This document shows positions 18,123-26,437 of a DNA stretch of 64,000 nt, piece after piece. The stretch is taken from positions 124,001-188,000 of the forward strand of contig JBCBHO010000001.1 of the NCBI GenBank assembly GCA_038525525.1. The letters are read 5' to 3'. The position numbers and the translations under genes were made by a program. The stretch's first letter is position 1; every line of letters begins with the position of its first letter. The DNA is from Shimia_B sp038525525 (GTDB lineage Bacteria > Pseudomonadota > Alphaproteobacteria > Rhodobacterales > Rhodobacteraceae). Below the pieces are notes generated by a model. That model was not told where the DNA came from and searched no databases. It saw only the letters and a program-made list of their open reading frames with translations.

Positions 18123-18926
18123 ATGGCAGAGGATCTCGTGCACGATCCGAAAGGCGGCATGCCACGGCTTCTGGAGATCATGCGCCGCCTACGCGACCCG
18201 GAGACGGGCTGCCCCTGGGACATCGAGCAGACCTTCGCGACTATCGCGCCCTACACGATCGAGGAGGCCTACGAGGTGGCCGATGCCATTGACCGCGAGG
18301 CCTGGGACGAACTCGAGGGCGAGCTTGGCGATCTCCTCCTGCAATCGGTCTACCACGCCGCCATCGGGGAGGAGCGCGGGCTTTTCAGCTTTGCGAGCAT
18401 CGCCGACAAGATCTCCGACAAGATGGTCGCCCGCCACCCCCATGTCTTCGGCGACGAGAGCCGCGAGAAAAGCGCCGAACAGCAGGTCCAGGACTGGGAG
18501 CAGATCAAGGCCGCCGAACGCGCGGGCAAGGCCGAGACGGGCGTTCTCGACGGCGTGGCGATGGGCCTGCCCGCGCTCATGCGCGCGCTCAAGCTCCAGA
18601 AGCGCGCAGCTCGCGTTGGGTTTGACTGGACCGATGTGGAGGACGTGCTCGCCAAGCTCACCGAGGAGACGCGGGAGCTCGTGGAGGCGCGCGAGGGCGC
18701 GGACCCGGCCCATATCGAGGAGGAGTTCGGCGATCTTCTCTTCGTCATGGTCAATATCGGGCGGCATCTCGGCGTGGATCCCGAAACGGCGCTGCGTGCC
18801 ACGAATGCAAAATTCACCCGCCGCTTCCGAGGGATCGAGGCCGCGCTTGCCGCCGAAGGCCGGACACCGAAAGACGCCACGCTCGCCGAGATGAACGCGC
18901 TCTGGGAGGCCGAGAAGCGCCGCTAG
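18123..18926 (+). CDS. mazG: Nucleoside triphosphate pyrophosphohydrolase MazG
   Basis: The 267-residue protein hydrolyses (d)NTPs to monophosphates and pyrophosphate, cleaning the nucleotide pool. Two MazG repeats can be seen: the first with CPWDIEQTFATI, YTIEEAYEVADAI and ELEGELGDLLLQ; the second with EEETRELVEA-like acidic helices (KLTEETRELVEAREG) and EEEFGDLLFVMVNI. The acidic residues that hold magnesium are in both. ATG 18123 was chosen as the first Met ahead of the conserved MPRLLEIMRRLRDP region. It is divergent from the M20 hydrolase, with only about 48 nt between them. Confidence 0.93.
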   Translation: MAEDLVHDPKGGMPRLLEIMRRLRDPETGCPWDIEQTFATIAPYTIEEAYEVADAIDREAWDELEGELGDLLLQSVYHAAIGEERGLFSFASIADKISDKMVARHPHVFGDESREKSAEQQVQDWEQIKAAERAGKAETGVLDGVAMGLPALMRALKLQKRAARVGFDWTDVEDVLAKLTEETRELVEAREGADPAHIEEEFGDLLFVMVNIGRHLGVDPETALRATNAKFTRRFRGIEAALAAEGRTPKDATLAEMNALWEAEKRR

Positions 18927-18974
18927 GCCCCGCGCGGTCTGGACAACGCGCGCAAATCCCACCACCTCTGCCCC

Positions 18975-19904
18975 ATGCGCAAGATCATCATCGACACGGA
19001 TCCCGGCCAGGACGATGCCGTGGCCATCCTCCTCGCCCTCGCCTCACCCGAGGAGATCGAGGTGCTGGGGATCACCGCGGTGGCGGGCAATGTCCCGCTG
19101 GAGCTGACGGCCAAGAATGCCCGCATCGTCTGCGAATTGGCGGGGCGCACCGACGTGCCCGTCTTCGCGGGCTGCGACCGGCCCATGGGGCGCTCGCTCG
19201 TCACGGCGGAGCATGTCCATGGCCAGACGGGGCTCAACGGGGTCGAACACGCCGATCCGACGATGCCGCTGCAAGAGACGCACGCCGTGGATTTCATCAT
19301 CGAGACCGTGCGCAGCACCGACGGTGTCACGCTCTGCCCCCTCGGCCCGCTCACCAATATCGCCACGGCGCTTGAGCGGGCCCCTGACATCGCCGGGCGG
19401 ATCGCGGAGATCGTGCTCATGGGCGGGGCCTATTTCGAGGTGGGCAACATCACGCCCGCCGCCGAGTTCAACATCTACGTGGACCCGGAAGCCGCTGAAA
19501 AGGTGTTCAAATCCGGCGTGAAGCTTACGGTCGCGCCGCTCGACCTTACCCACAAGATGCTCACCTCGGCGGAGTGGATCGCGGCCATGAAGGGCCTCGG
19601 CACGCCAGTGGGCGACGCCGTGGCGGGGTGGACGGATTTCTTCGAGCGCTTCGACGTCGCGAAATACGGCTCGGCCGGCGCGCCGCTGCACGATCCCTGC
19701 GTGATCGCCCATCTCATCGACCCGACGCTCTTCAGCGGGCGCGAGATCAACGTGGAGATCGAGGTGGAGAGCCCGCTCACGCGCGGCATGACCGTGGCCG
19801 ATTGGTGGGGCGTGACGGACCGCCCGAAGAACGCCACCTTCCTCGGCGACGGCGACCGCACGCGCTTTTTCACGCTGCTCTCCCACAGGCTGGCCACGCT
19901 ATGA
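18975..19904 (+). CDS. Nucleoside hydrolase (inosine-uridine preferring type)
   Basis: The 309-residue enzyme cleaves the N-glycosidic bond of ribonucleosides for salvage. The family signature with the calcium-binding aspartates opens the protein (IIIDTDPGQDDAVAIL). GPLTNIATAL, MGGAYFEVGNITPAAEFNI and the C-terminal LHDPCVIAHLIDP complete the active site. Base preference (purine or pyrimidine) cannot be read from sequence. It overlaps the GNAT gene by 4 nt. Confidence 0.92.
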   Translation: MRKIIIDTDPGQDDAVAILLALASPEEIEVLGITAVAGNVPLELTAKNARIVCELAGRTDVPVFAGCDRPMGRSLVTAEHVHGQTGLNGVEHADPTMPLQETHAVDFIIETVRSTDGVTLCPLGPLTNIATALERAPDIAGRIAEIVLMGGAYFEVGNITPAAEFNIYVDPEAAEKVFKSGVKLTVAPLDLTHKMLTSAEWIAAMKGLGTPVGDAVAGWTDFFERFDVAKYGSAGAPLHDPCVIAHLIDPTLFSGREINVEIEVESPLTRGMTVADWWGVTDRPKNATFLGDGDRTRFFTLLSHRLATL

Positions 19905-20359
19905 GCCCGCGCACCGCCATCCATCGCGCCACTGTCGAGGACCTGCCCATCCTCGCGCCGCTCGTGGCGGCCTTTCACCACGAGGAAGGCATCGACACCG
20001 ACGAGGCGCACCGGCAGCGCGCGCTCAGCCCCCTTCTCGAGGGCTCCCCGCACGGCGAGGTCTTCCTGATCGGGCCGAGACGTGCGCCCTCAGGCTATGC
20101 GCTCGTCTGCTATGGCTGGTCGCTCGAATATGGCGGGCTCGACGCCTATCTCGACGAATTCTACCTACGGCCGGCCGTGCGCGGGCGCGGCATCGGCGGC
20201 GACGCGCTCCATGCGCTCTCGCATTATCTCGGCGAGAAAGGCGCGATGTCACTCGCGCTCGAGGTGGACATGCGCAACGAGGCCGCGCGACGGAGCTACG
20301 CGCGCTCGGGCTTCGAGGCGCGGGAGCGCTACAGCCTGATGGTGCGGACGCTGACATGA
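19901..20359 (+). CDS. GNAT family N-acetyltransferase
   Basis: The 152-residue protein has a GNAT fold: beta strands with GYALVCYGWSLEYGG, then the acetyl-CoA pyrophosphate-binding motif A as LRPAVRGRGIGGDALHALS, and the C-terminal NEAARRSYARSGFEA region. Acceptor unknown. It is translationally coupled at both ends (ATGA overlaps with the nucleoside hydrolase and selO), so the three genes form one unit, although no shared pathway is obvious. Confidence 0.88.
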   Translation: MSPRTAIHRATVEDLPILAPLVAAFHHEEGIDTDEAHRQRALSPLLEGSPHGEVFLIGPRRAPSGYALVCYGWSLEYGGLDAYLDEFYLRPAVRGRGIGGDALHALSHYLGEKGAMSLALEVDMRNEAARRSYARSGFEARERYSLMVRTLT

Positions 20360-21750
20360 GCGCGGGCGCGATCCCCTTCGACAACAGCTATGCCCGCCTG
20401 CCGGAGCGCTTCTACACCAAGCTGCCCGCGACCCCGGTGCGCGCCCCGCGCCTGCGCGCGTGGAACGACGCGCTCGCCGCGGAGCTCGGCCTGCCCGCCA
20501 TGGACGACGCGGACAAGGCCGCGATCTTCGGCGGCAACGCGGTGCCCGAGGGGGCCGAGCCGCTCGCCGCGCTTTACGCCGGGCACCAGTTCGGAAGCTG
20601 GAACCCGCAGCTCGGCGATGGCCGCGCGATCCTTCTGGGTGAGGTCGTGAACGGGGGCGCGCGCTGGGACATTCAGCTCAAGGGATCGGGGCCGACGCCC
20701 TATTCGCGCATGGGTGACGGACGCAACTGGGTCGGGCCCGCGCTGCGTGAATACCTCGTCAGCGAGGCCATGCACGCGCTCGGCATCCCCACGACCCGCG
20801 CGCTCGCGCTTGTGACGACCGGCGAGGACGTGCTGCGCGAGGCACCGCTGCCCGGCGCGGTCGTCACCCGCGTGGCGCGCTCCCATATCCGCGTGGGGAC
20901 CTTTCAGGTCTTTGCCTCACGGGGTGACGTGGACGCGCTCGAAGCGCTGACCGCCCATGTCATCGCCCGCCACTATCCGGACGCCGCAGGCCCCGCCGAG
21001 CTCCTCGCCGCCACCGTATCGGCGCAGGCTTCGCTCGTGGCGCGCTGGATGTCGGTAGGGTTCATCCACGGCGTCATGAACACCGACAACGCCCATATCG
21101 CCGGTGACACCATCGATTACGGCCCCTGCGCCTTCATGGACGGCTACGACCCCGCACGGGTCTTTTCCTCCATCGACCAGATGGGCCGTTATGCCTACGC
21201 CAACCAGGCGGGCATCGCCGCCTGGAACATGGCGCAGCTGGCCACGGCGCTCCTGCCGCTCATGCCCAACAGGGATGCCGCTATCGAGGACTTCACAGAG
21301 ATCATGAACGGCTTCGCCCCGGCCTACCAGCGCGCGTGGCGCGCGGCCTTTGGCGCGAAGCTTGGCCTGAAGGTGGTGGGTGACGCGGAGGTGGACCTGA
21401 TCACCGGGCTCCTGACGATGATGGCGGAGGCGGAAGCTGATTTCACGAATACTTTCCGCGCCTTGGCGGAGGATACTCACGCCGTCGACCATGACGGCTT
21501 CGAGGATTGGCGCGCCGCTTGGCAGGCGCGCTCACCAGACGATGAACTGATGTCTAGGGCGAACCCGGCACTCATTCCGCGAAACCATCTCGTGGAGCAG
21601 GCGATTCAATCCGCGGTCTACGACGATTTCGGGCCCTTCGAGGCGCTCCATGGCGCGCTACGCACCCCATGCGTTGCGCCAGAGGACCCGCGCTTCACAC
21701 GGCCTCCGGCCCCCGGCGAGGAAGTCACTCAGACCTTTTGCGGTACCTGA
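20356..21750 (+). CDS. selO: Protein adenylyltransferase SelO
   Basis: The 464-residue protein is a SelO/YdiU pseudokinase, which transfers AMP to protein hydroxyl groups with ATP bound in an inverted orientation. Characteristic stretches are AGHQFGSWNPQLGDGRA, QLKGSGPTPYSRMGDGR, ALREYLVSEAMHALGIPTTR and the catalytic-loop region GFIHGVMNTDNAHI followed by IDYGPCAFMD. No selenocysteine is present at the C terminus, as expected for bacteria. The last 22 nt overlap the end of the convergent EamA transporter. Confidence 0.92.
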   Translation: MSAGAIPFDNSYARLPERFYTKLPATPVRAPRLRAWNDALAAELGLPAMDDADKAAIFGGNAVPEGAEPLAALYAGHQFGSWNPQLGDGRAILLGEVVNGGARWDIQLKGSGPTPYSRMGDGRNWVGPALREYLVSEAMHALGIPTTRALALVTTGEDVLREAPLPGAVVTRVARSHIRVGTFQVFASRGDVDALEALTAHVIARHYPDAAGPAELLAATVSAQASLVARWMSVGFIHGVMNTDNAHIAGDTIDYGPCAFMDGYDPARVFSSIDQMGRYAYANQAGIAAWNMAQLATALLPLMPNRDAAIEDFTEIMNGFAPAYQRAWRAAFGAKLGLKVVGDAEVDLITGLLTMMAEAEADFTNTFRALAEDTHAVDHDGFEDWRAAWQARSPDDELMSRANPALIPRNHLVEQAIQSAVYDDFGPFEALHGALRTPCVAPEDPRFTRPPAPGEEVTQTFCGT

Positions 21751-22628
21751 CGCGGGCGGCGGTTGATCAGCACGAGCCCGAGCGTCACGAGCGCCAAGGC
21801 GCCCAAAAGGCTCGGTCCCACCTGCTCACCAAGAAGAAGCGCGCCAAGCAACACGCTGAAAACCGGCGATAAAAAGCTGAAAGAGGCCACCGACGCAGCC
21901 GGGTAGATCTTGATCAGCCAGAACCAGAAGAGAAAGCCGAAGCTCACGACGGCAAAAATCTGGAAGGCAAGCGCTGCATAATGGATCGGGGCCAGCTCCC
22001 GCACCAAGGGACCAAAGAAAAGCGCCCCGATAAAGAGCACCGGGATTGAGAGCAGCACCTGCCAGAAAATCTGAACTTCGGCGCGCAAGTCCTTCACATT
22101 GCTGCCTTTCACGACAAGAAGGATAGCGGCCCAGCCGATGGAGGCCGCCATGGCGCAGAGATCGCCCGCGAGCGAGCCCCCCGCCACGCCTTGCCCGTCG
22201 AGGATGGCCCAAGCCATGCCCGCGAAGGCCACGGCAAGCCCTGCGAGCTTCACCGGCCCCACGCTCTCGCCCAGAAAGATCCGCGCGCCGAGCGCCGCCC
22301 AAACCGGCATGGCGTAAAAGATCACGCTCGCCCGGCTCACCGTCGTCAGGTCCAGCGCGGTGAACAGAAAGATGAACTCGAGCCCGAAGATGGCGCCCAT
22401 GAGGGCCGTCGTGGGCCACATCTCCCGACTGAGCCCGAAGGCGATGCCGCGAAAGCGCAGCCAACCATAGAGCACGATCGCCCCGCCGAGGGAGCGCAGC
22501 GCGGCCATGAAGACGGGCTGCCAGCCGTCACCGCCCACCGCGATCACCACCTGATTGAACGCGAGAAGGAGGGCGAACGCCACCAGAGAGACGGTGCCGA
22601 ACGTATCGAGGTGATCCTTGGGAGCCAT
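21729..22628 (-). CDS. EamA/DMT family transporter
   Basis: The protein of about 299 residues has ten hydrophobic segments arranged as two EamA repeats, with the typical PVWAALGARIFLGESV (end of repeat 1) and SVLLGALLLGEQVGPSLLGALALVTLGLVLI (end of repeat 2, quoted only as a pattern: GALLLGEQVGPSL). It probably exports a small metabolite or amino acid; the substrate is unknown. The start is either ATG 22628 or ATG 22637; the ribosome binding site does not decide. It is convergent with selO and divergent from the Fur-family gene. Confidence 0.85.
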   Translation of the reverse strand: MAPKDHLDTFGTVSLVAFALLLAFNQVVIAVGGDGWQPVFMAALRSLGGAIVLYGWLRFRGIAFGLSREMWPTTALMGAIFGLEFIFLFTALDLTTVSRASVIFYAMPVWAALGARIFLGESVGPVKLAGLAVAFAGMAWAILDGQGVAGGSLAGDLCAMAASIGWAAILLVVKGSNVKDLRAEVQIFWQVLLSIPVLFIGALFFGPLVRELAPIHYAALAFQIFAVVSFGFLFWFWLIKIYPAASVASFSFLSPVFSVLLGALLLGEQVGPSLLGALALVTLGLVLINRRPRQVPQKV

Positions 22629-22719
22629 GATCCTCATCGCTGACCGCGGGGGCGTGCGATGTCAACGGTTGAGGCCGGCGAGGCGGCGGAGTATGCCCGG
22701 CGCGGGACGAGAGGCGCAC

Positions 22720-23133
22720 ATGTCGGACACGATCATCGAACGCTGCGAGGCCAAGGGCCTGCGCATGACCGGCCAACGGCGCACCATCGCCACCGTGCTC
22801 GAGGCGGCTGACGATCACCCCGATGTCGAAGAACTCTACAATCGCGCCTCTGCCGTGGATGCAGGCATTTCGCTCGCCACCGTCTACCGGACGGTGAAGC
22901 TCTTCGAGGAGGCCGGCATCCTCGAGCGCCACGAATTCGGCGACGGGCGCTCGCGCTACGAGGATGCCGACCGGGATCACCACGACCACCTCATCGACCT
23001 GGCCACGGGCGAAGTCATCGAGTTCGTGGATCCCGAGATCGAGAAACTGCAGGAGCGCATTGCCGAGCGGCTGGGCTTCGACCTCAAGGGCCACCGGCTC
23101 GAACTCTACGGGACAAAACGCAAGAATGGCTGA
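22720..23133 (+). CDS. Fur-family metalloregulator
   Basis: The 137-residue regulator has the Fur winged-helix DNA-binding domain (LRMTGQRRTIATVLE, then ISLATVYRTVKLFEEAGIL) and the dimerisation domain with the metal-site DRDHHDHLIDL and a following acidic helix EKLQERIAERLGF. It lacks the C-terminal CxxC zinc motifs of some Fur and Zur proteins and the heme-binding motif of Irr. In this bacterial family it could be Fur or the manganese-responsive Mur. It overlaps the NYN-domain gene by 8 nt. Confidence 0.88.
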   Translation: MSDTIIERCEAKGLRMTGQRRTIATVLEAADDHPDVEELYNRASAVDAGISLATVYRTVKLFEEAGILERHEFGDGRSRYEDADRDHHDHLIDLATGEVIEFVDPEIEKLQERIAERLGFDLKGHRLELYGTKRKNG

Positions 23134-23845
23134 CACCGCCCAAACCCGCGACCGCCCTCTCCTGGCCGTGCTGATCGACGCCGACAATGTCCCCGCGCGC
23201 CACGCCGAGGCGATCCTGAAGGAGATCTCGTCCATCGGGGAGCCCGCGCTGCGCCGCGTCTATGGCGACTGGTCGTCGGGTCAGCTGAAGAGTTGGTCGA
23301 GCCGGATCCGCTCGCTCGGGCTCAACGCGCACCAGGAGACGGCCAACACGCAAGGAAAGAACGCCTCCGATATCGGCCTCGTCATCGATGCCATGGACAT
23401 CCTGCACACCCGCCGCTTCGACGGCTTCGTGCTGGTGAGCTCCGACAGCGACTTCACGGCGCTGGCCAACCGGCTCCGGGAAGACGGGCTCATGGTCATC
23501 GGGATCGGCGAGGCAAAGACGCCAGAGGCGCTGATCACCGTATGCAACCGCTTCATTTTCCTCGAGAACATCGCCGAGCCCGAGGCCGGCGCCAAGGCCA
23601 CGCCCCGCAAGGGCGGCAAGGCCGCCGCCGACGCGCTCCCGCTCATCGAGGCGGCCATGGACCGGCTCGACCATGACGGGGAATGGTACTCGCTCGGCCT
23701 CATCGGGCAGACGATCCAGGCCGAGCGGCCCGATTTCGACACCCGCACCTACGGCTATCGCAAGCTCTCCACCCTCGTGGGCGACATCAAGAGCCTCGAG
23801 ACGCGCAAGGAAGCCAATCACCTGATGATCCGCCTGCGCGAGTGA
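23126..23845 (+). CDS. NYN domain protein with OST-HTH/LOTUS domain
   Basis: The 239-residue protein combines an N-terminal NYN (LabA/DUF88, PIN-like) domain with a C-terminal OST-HTH/LOTUS winged-helix domain. The NYN acidic residues are seen in AVLIDADNVPARHAE, IDAMDIL and LVSSDSDFTALANRLR. After a charged linker (residues ~155-170), the OST-HTH region holds ALPLIEAAMDRLDHDGEWYSL and YGYRKLSTLVGDI. NYN domains are predicted ribonucleases and LOTUS domains bind RNA, so this is a likely RNA-processing or RNA-silencing enzyme. The start overlaps the Fur-family gene by 8 nt, which suggests coupling to metal regulation. Confidence 0.85.
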   Translation: MADTAQTRDRPLLAVLIDADNVPARHAEAILKEISSIGEPALRRVYGDWSSGQLKSWSSRIRSLGLNAHQETANTQGKNASDIGLVIDAMDILHTRRFDGFVLVSSDSDFTALANRLREDGLMVIGIGEAKTPEALITVCNRFIFLENIAEPEAGAKATPRKGGKAAADALPLIEAAMDRLDHDGEWYSLGLIGQTIQAERPDFDTRTYGYRKLSTLVGDIKSLETRKEANHLMIRLRE

Positions 23846-24118
23846 TCGAATTTGATGGGTCGCGGGCGGCGCTGTTCCTGCGCGCGGGCCGTTGCCCGTG
23901 CTCGAAAGACGCCCACCCACCGACCCGTGTACCCGGGCAGCCTTTTTGGCGGTGAGGCGGGTCGAGCCATCCGCCGCCACAGTCCCCGTCCCGCCAGCCG
24001 CATGGCGCCACGCACCGGATCCACGATGGACCCTGCTCCGCGCGCGGCCTAAGGGTCCTCGGGCGGGGGCCTGCGCGGAGCGCTCTTTCCCGCGCCCGAC
24101 CTGATCCGGAGCAAGACC
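23846..24118. other. Intergenic region (273 bp), no gene seen
   Basis: This GC-rich stretch between the NYN-domain gene and the second EamA transporter holds only short out-of-family frames. I see no convincing hairpin with a T-run and no clear promoter. Any promoter for the EamA gene at 24119 should lie here. Confidence 0.5.
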
Positions 24119-24991
24119 ATGGACAATCTGCGCGGCGCGTTCCTCATGACGCTCGCCATGGCGGGCTTTGCCGCGGAGGATGCGCTGATCAAGGCGCTCT
24201 CGGCCTCCTGGCCGCCCGGACAGGTCATCCTGTTCATCGGCGCCCTCGGCGCGCCTGTCTTCGCGGTCATGGCGCGCGCGCAGGGGCTGCCGCTCTTCTC
24301 CCGCGCTCTGGCGCATCCCGCCATCCTCGCGCGCTGTGTCATGGAGATGCTGGGCACACTTTGCTTCGTCTCGGCCCTCGCGCTCATTCCGCTCTCGCTG
24401 GCCTCGGCAATCCTGCAGGCCGCGCCGCTTCTCGTGACGCTCGGGGCCGCGCTCTTTCTGGGCGAGGCCGTGGGCTGGCGCCGCTGGACGGCGATCCTCG
24501 TCGGGCTTGCGGGGGTGCTCCTGATCCTGCGGCCGGGAAGGGATGCCTTCGAGCCCGCGGCCATCCTCGCGATCCTGGGCACTTTGGGCCTTGCGGGCCG
24601 CGACATCGCCGTGCGCCGCGTGCCGCCGGCCACGCCCTCGATCCAGCTCGCCTGGCTCGGGTTTCTCTCCATCATCCCCGCGGGGCTTCTGCTGATGGCC
24701 TTCGACGGCGTGGGCGCGGCCGCGCTCGACACCCAAACGCTGCCCCGTGCCCTCGCCGCTGTCGTCGTGGGGCTCCTTGCGTACTACGCCATCGTGCAGG
24801 CCACACGGATCGGCGAGATCTCGGTGGTCACGCCCTTCCGCTACACCCGCCTCGTCTTCGCGCTCGTCATCGGGGTGATCTTCTTCTCTGAGCGCCCCGA
24901 TGCGCTGACGCTCACTGGCGCGGCCATCGTTGTGGCCTCGGGCCTCTACACGCTGGCGCGCGAAGCCCGGCTCAAGCGGCGCGCGGCGTGA
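24119..24991 (+). CDS. EamA/DMT family transporter
   Basis: The 290-residue integral membrane protein has about ten transmembrane helices in two EamA repeats: MTLAMAGFAAEDALIKALS at the N terminus, LGAALFLGEAVGWRRW closing repeat 1, and IGVIFFSERPDALTLTGAA near the end of repeat 2. It is a drug/metabolite superfamily exporter of unknown substrate. It ends 66 nt before enolase on the same strand but is probably a separate unit. It is clearly different from the other EamA gene at 21.7-22.6 kb. Confidence 0.86.
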   Translation: MDNLRGAFLMTLAMAGFAAEDALIKALSASWPPGQVILFIGALGAPVFAVMARAQGLPLFSRALAHPAILARCVMEMLGTLCFVSALALIPLSLASAILQAAPLLVTLGAALFLGEAVGWRRWTAILVGLAGVLLILRPGRDAFEPAAILAILGTLGLAGRDIAVRRVPPATPSIQLAWLGFLSIIPAGLLLMAFDGVGAAALDTQTLPRALAAVVVGLLAYYAIVQATRIGEISVVTPFRYTRLVFALVIGVIFFSERPDALTLTGAAIVVASGLYTLAREARLKRRAA

Positions 24992-25057
24992 GCCTCCTTT
25001 GAAACCCGCGCGCGGGCCTGTTAAGCGCTCTGGCAACGGACATCAGGGAGCCCCGCC

Positions 25058-26335
25058 ATGAGCGCCATCATCGACATCTTCGCCCGCGAAATCCTCGACA
25101 GCCGAGGCAACCCCACCGTGGAGGTCGATGTCACGCTCGAGGACGGCTCCATGGGCCGCGCCGCGGTGCCCTCGGGCGCGTCCACCGGGGCCTACGAGGC
25201 CGTGGAGCGCCGCGACGGCGACAAATCCCGCTACAAGGGCAAGGGCGTGCTCGAGGCCGTGGCCGCCGTGAACGGCGAGATCGCCGAAGCACTGGCCGGC
25301 ATGGACGCCACCGAACAGGTCATGCTCGACGCCACCATGATCGAGCTCGACGGGACCGACAACAAGGGTCGCCTCGGCGCCAACGCCATCCTCGGCGTCT
25401 CGCTCGCCGCCGCCAAGGCCGCCGCCGAATACTGCGAGCAGCCGCTCTACCGCTACGTCGGCGGCACCTCCGCACGTGTCCTGCCCGTGCCGATGATGAA
25501 CATCCTCAATGGCGGCGAGCATGCCGACAACCCGATCGACATCCAGGAATTCATGATCATGCCAGTGGCCGCCGCCAATATCCGCGAGGCGGTGCGCATG
25601 GGCTCGGAGGTCTTCCACACGCTGAAATCGGAGCTGAAGGCCGCGGGGCTCTCCACCGGGATCGGCGACGAGGGCGGCTTTGCCCCTGATATCAGCTCCT
25701 CCCGCGAGGCGCTCGATTTCATCCTGAAGAGCGTGGAAAAGGCGGGCTTCAAGCCCGGCGAAGAGATCTTCCTCGCCCTCGATGCAGCCGCCACCGAGTA
25801 TCACAAGAACGGCAAGTACGAAATGGCCGGTGAAGGCCTCTCCCTCTCCTCGCAGGAGAATGCCGACTACCTCGCAAAGCTCGTGGCCGACTATCCCATC
25901 ATCTCCATCGAGGACGGCATGGGCGAGGATGACTGGGAGGGCTGGGTCGCGCTTACCGAGGCGCTCGGCGACAAGGTGCAGCTCGTGGGCGACGACCTCT
26001 TCGTGACCAACCCCGCCCGCCTCGAGACCGGGATCGAGAAGGGCGCGGCCAACGCGCTCCTCGTGAAGGTCAACCAGATCGGCTCGCTCACCGAGACGCT
26101 CGCGGCCGTGGACCTCGCGCACCGGAGCCGCATGACCTGCGTGATGTCGCATCGCTCGGGCGAGACCGAGGACGCCACCATCGCCGATCTCGCCGTGGCC
26201 ACGAATTGCGGACAGATCAAGACAGGCTCGCTGGCGCGCTCGGACCGGCTGGCCAAATACAACCAGCTCATCCGCATCGAGGAAGCGCTGGGCGAGGCGG
26301 CGACCTATGCCGGGACGCAGATCCTGCGCGGCTGA
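25058..26335 (+). CDS. eno: Enolase (phosphopyruvate hydratase)
   Basis: The 425-residue glycolytic enzyme converts 2-phosphoglycerate to phosphoenolpyruvate. Markers include AREILDSRGNPTVEVDV, PSGASTGAYEA, LGANAILGVSLA, the magnesium-binding regions (ALDAAATEY, SIEDGMGEDDW, LVGDDLFVTN), LLVKVNQIGSLTET with the catalytic Lys, and the enolase signature-like MSHRSGETEDATIADLAV. Length is normal. AGGGAG lies 7 nt before ATG 25058. Confidence 0.97.
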   Translation: MSAIIDIFAREILDSRGNPTVEVDVTLEDGSMGRAAVPSGASTGAYEAVERRDGDKSRYKGKGVLEAVAAVNGEIAEALAGMDATEQVMLDATMIELDGTDNKGRLGANAILGVSLAAAKAAAEYCEQPLYRYVGGTSARVLPVPMMNILNGGEHADNPIDIQEFMIMPVAAANIREAVRMGSEVFHTLKSELKAAGLSTGIGDEGGFAPDISSSREALDFILKSVEKAGFKPGEEIFLALDAAATEYHKNGKYEMAGEGLSLSSQENADYLAKLVADYPIISIEDGMGEDDWEGWVALTEALGDKVQLVGDDLFVTNPARLETGIEKGAANALLVKVNQIGSLTETLAAVDLAHRSRMTCVMSHRSGETEDATIADLAVATNCGQIKTGSLARSDRLAKYNQLIRIEEALGEAATYAGTQILRG

Positions 26336-26437
26336 GCGGAGGTCCGCGGCGGCGGCGCGTTCGGGGCCGGCCTCCGGCGGAGGTACGGGGCACAAAGATG
26401 CGGGGGGATGCGCACGGTTTCGGGGTCGCGGCGGGCG

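Noticed and set aside
26336..26437. Possible terminator between eno and the FAD oxidoreductase
   Set aside because: GC-rich inverted repeats (CCTCCG/CGGAGG) occur but without a T-run on either strand, so they are not convincing.
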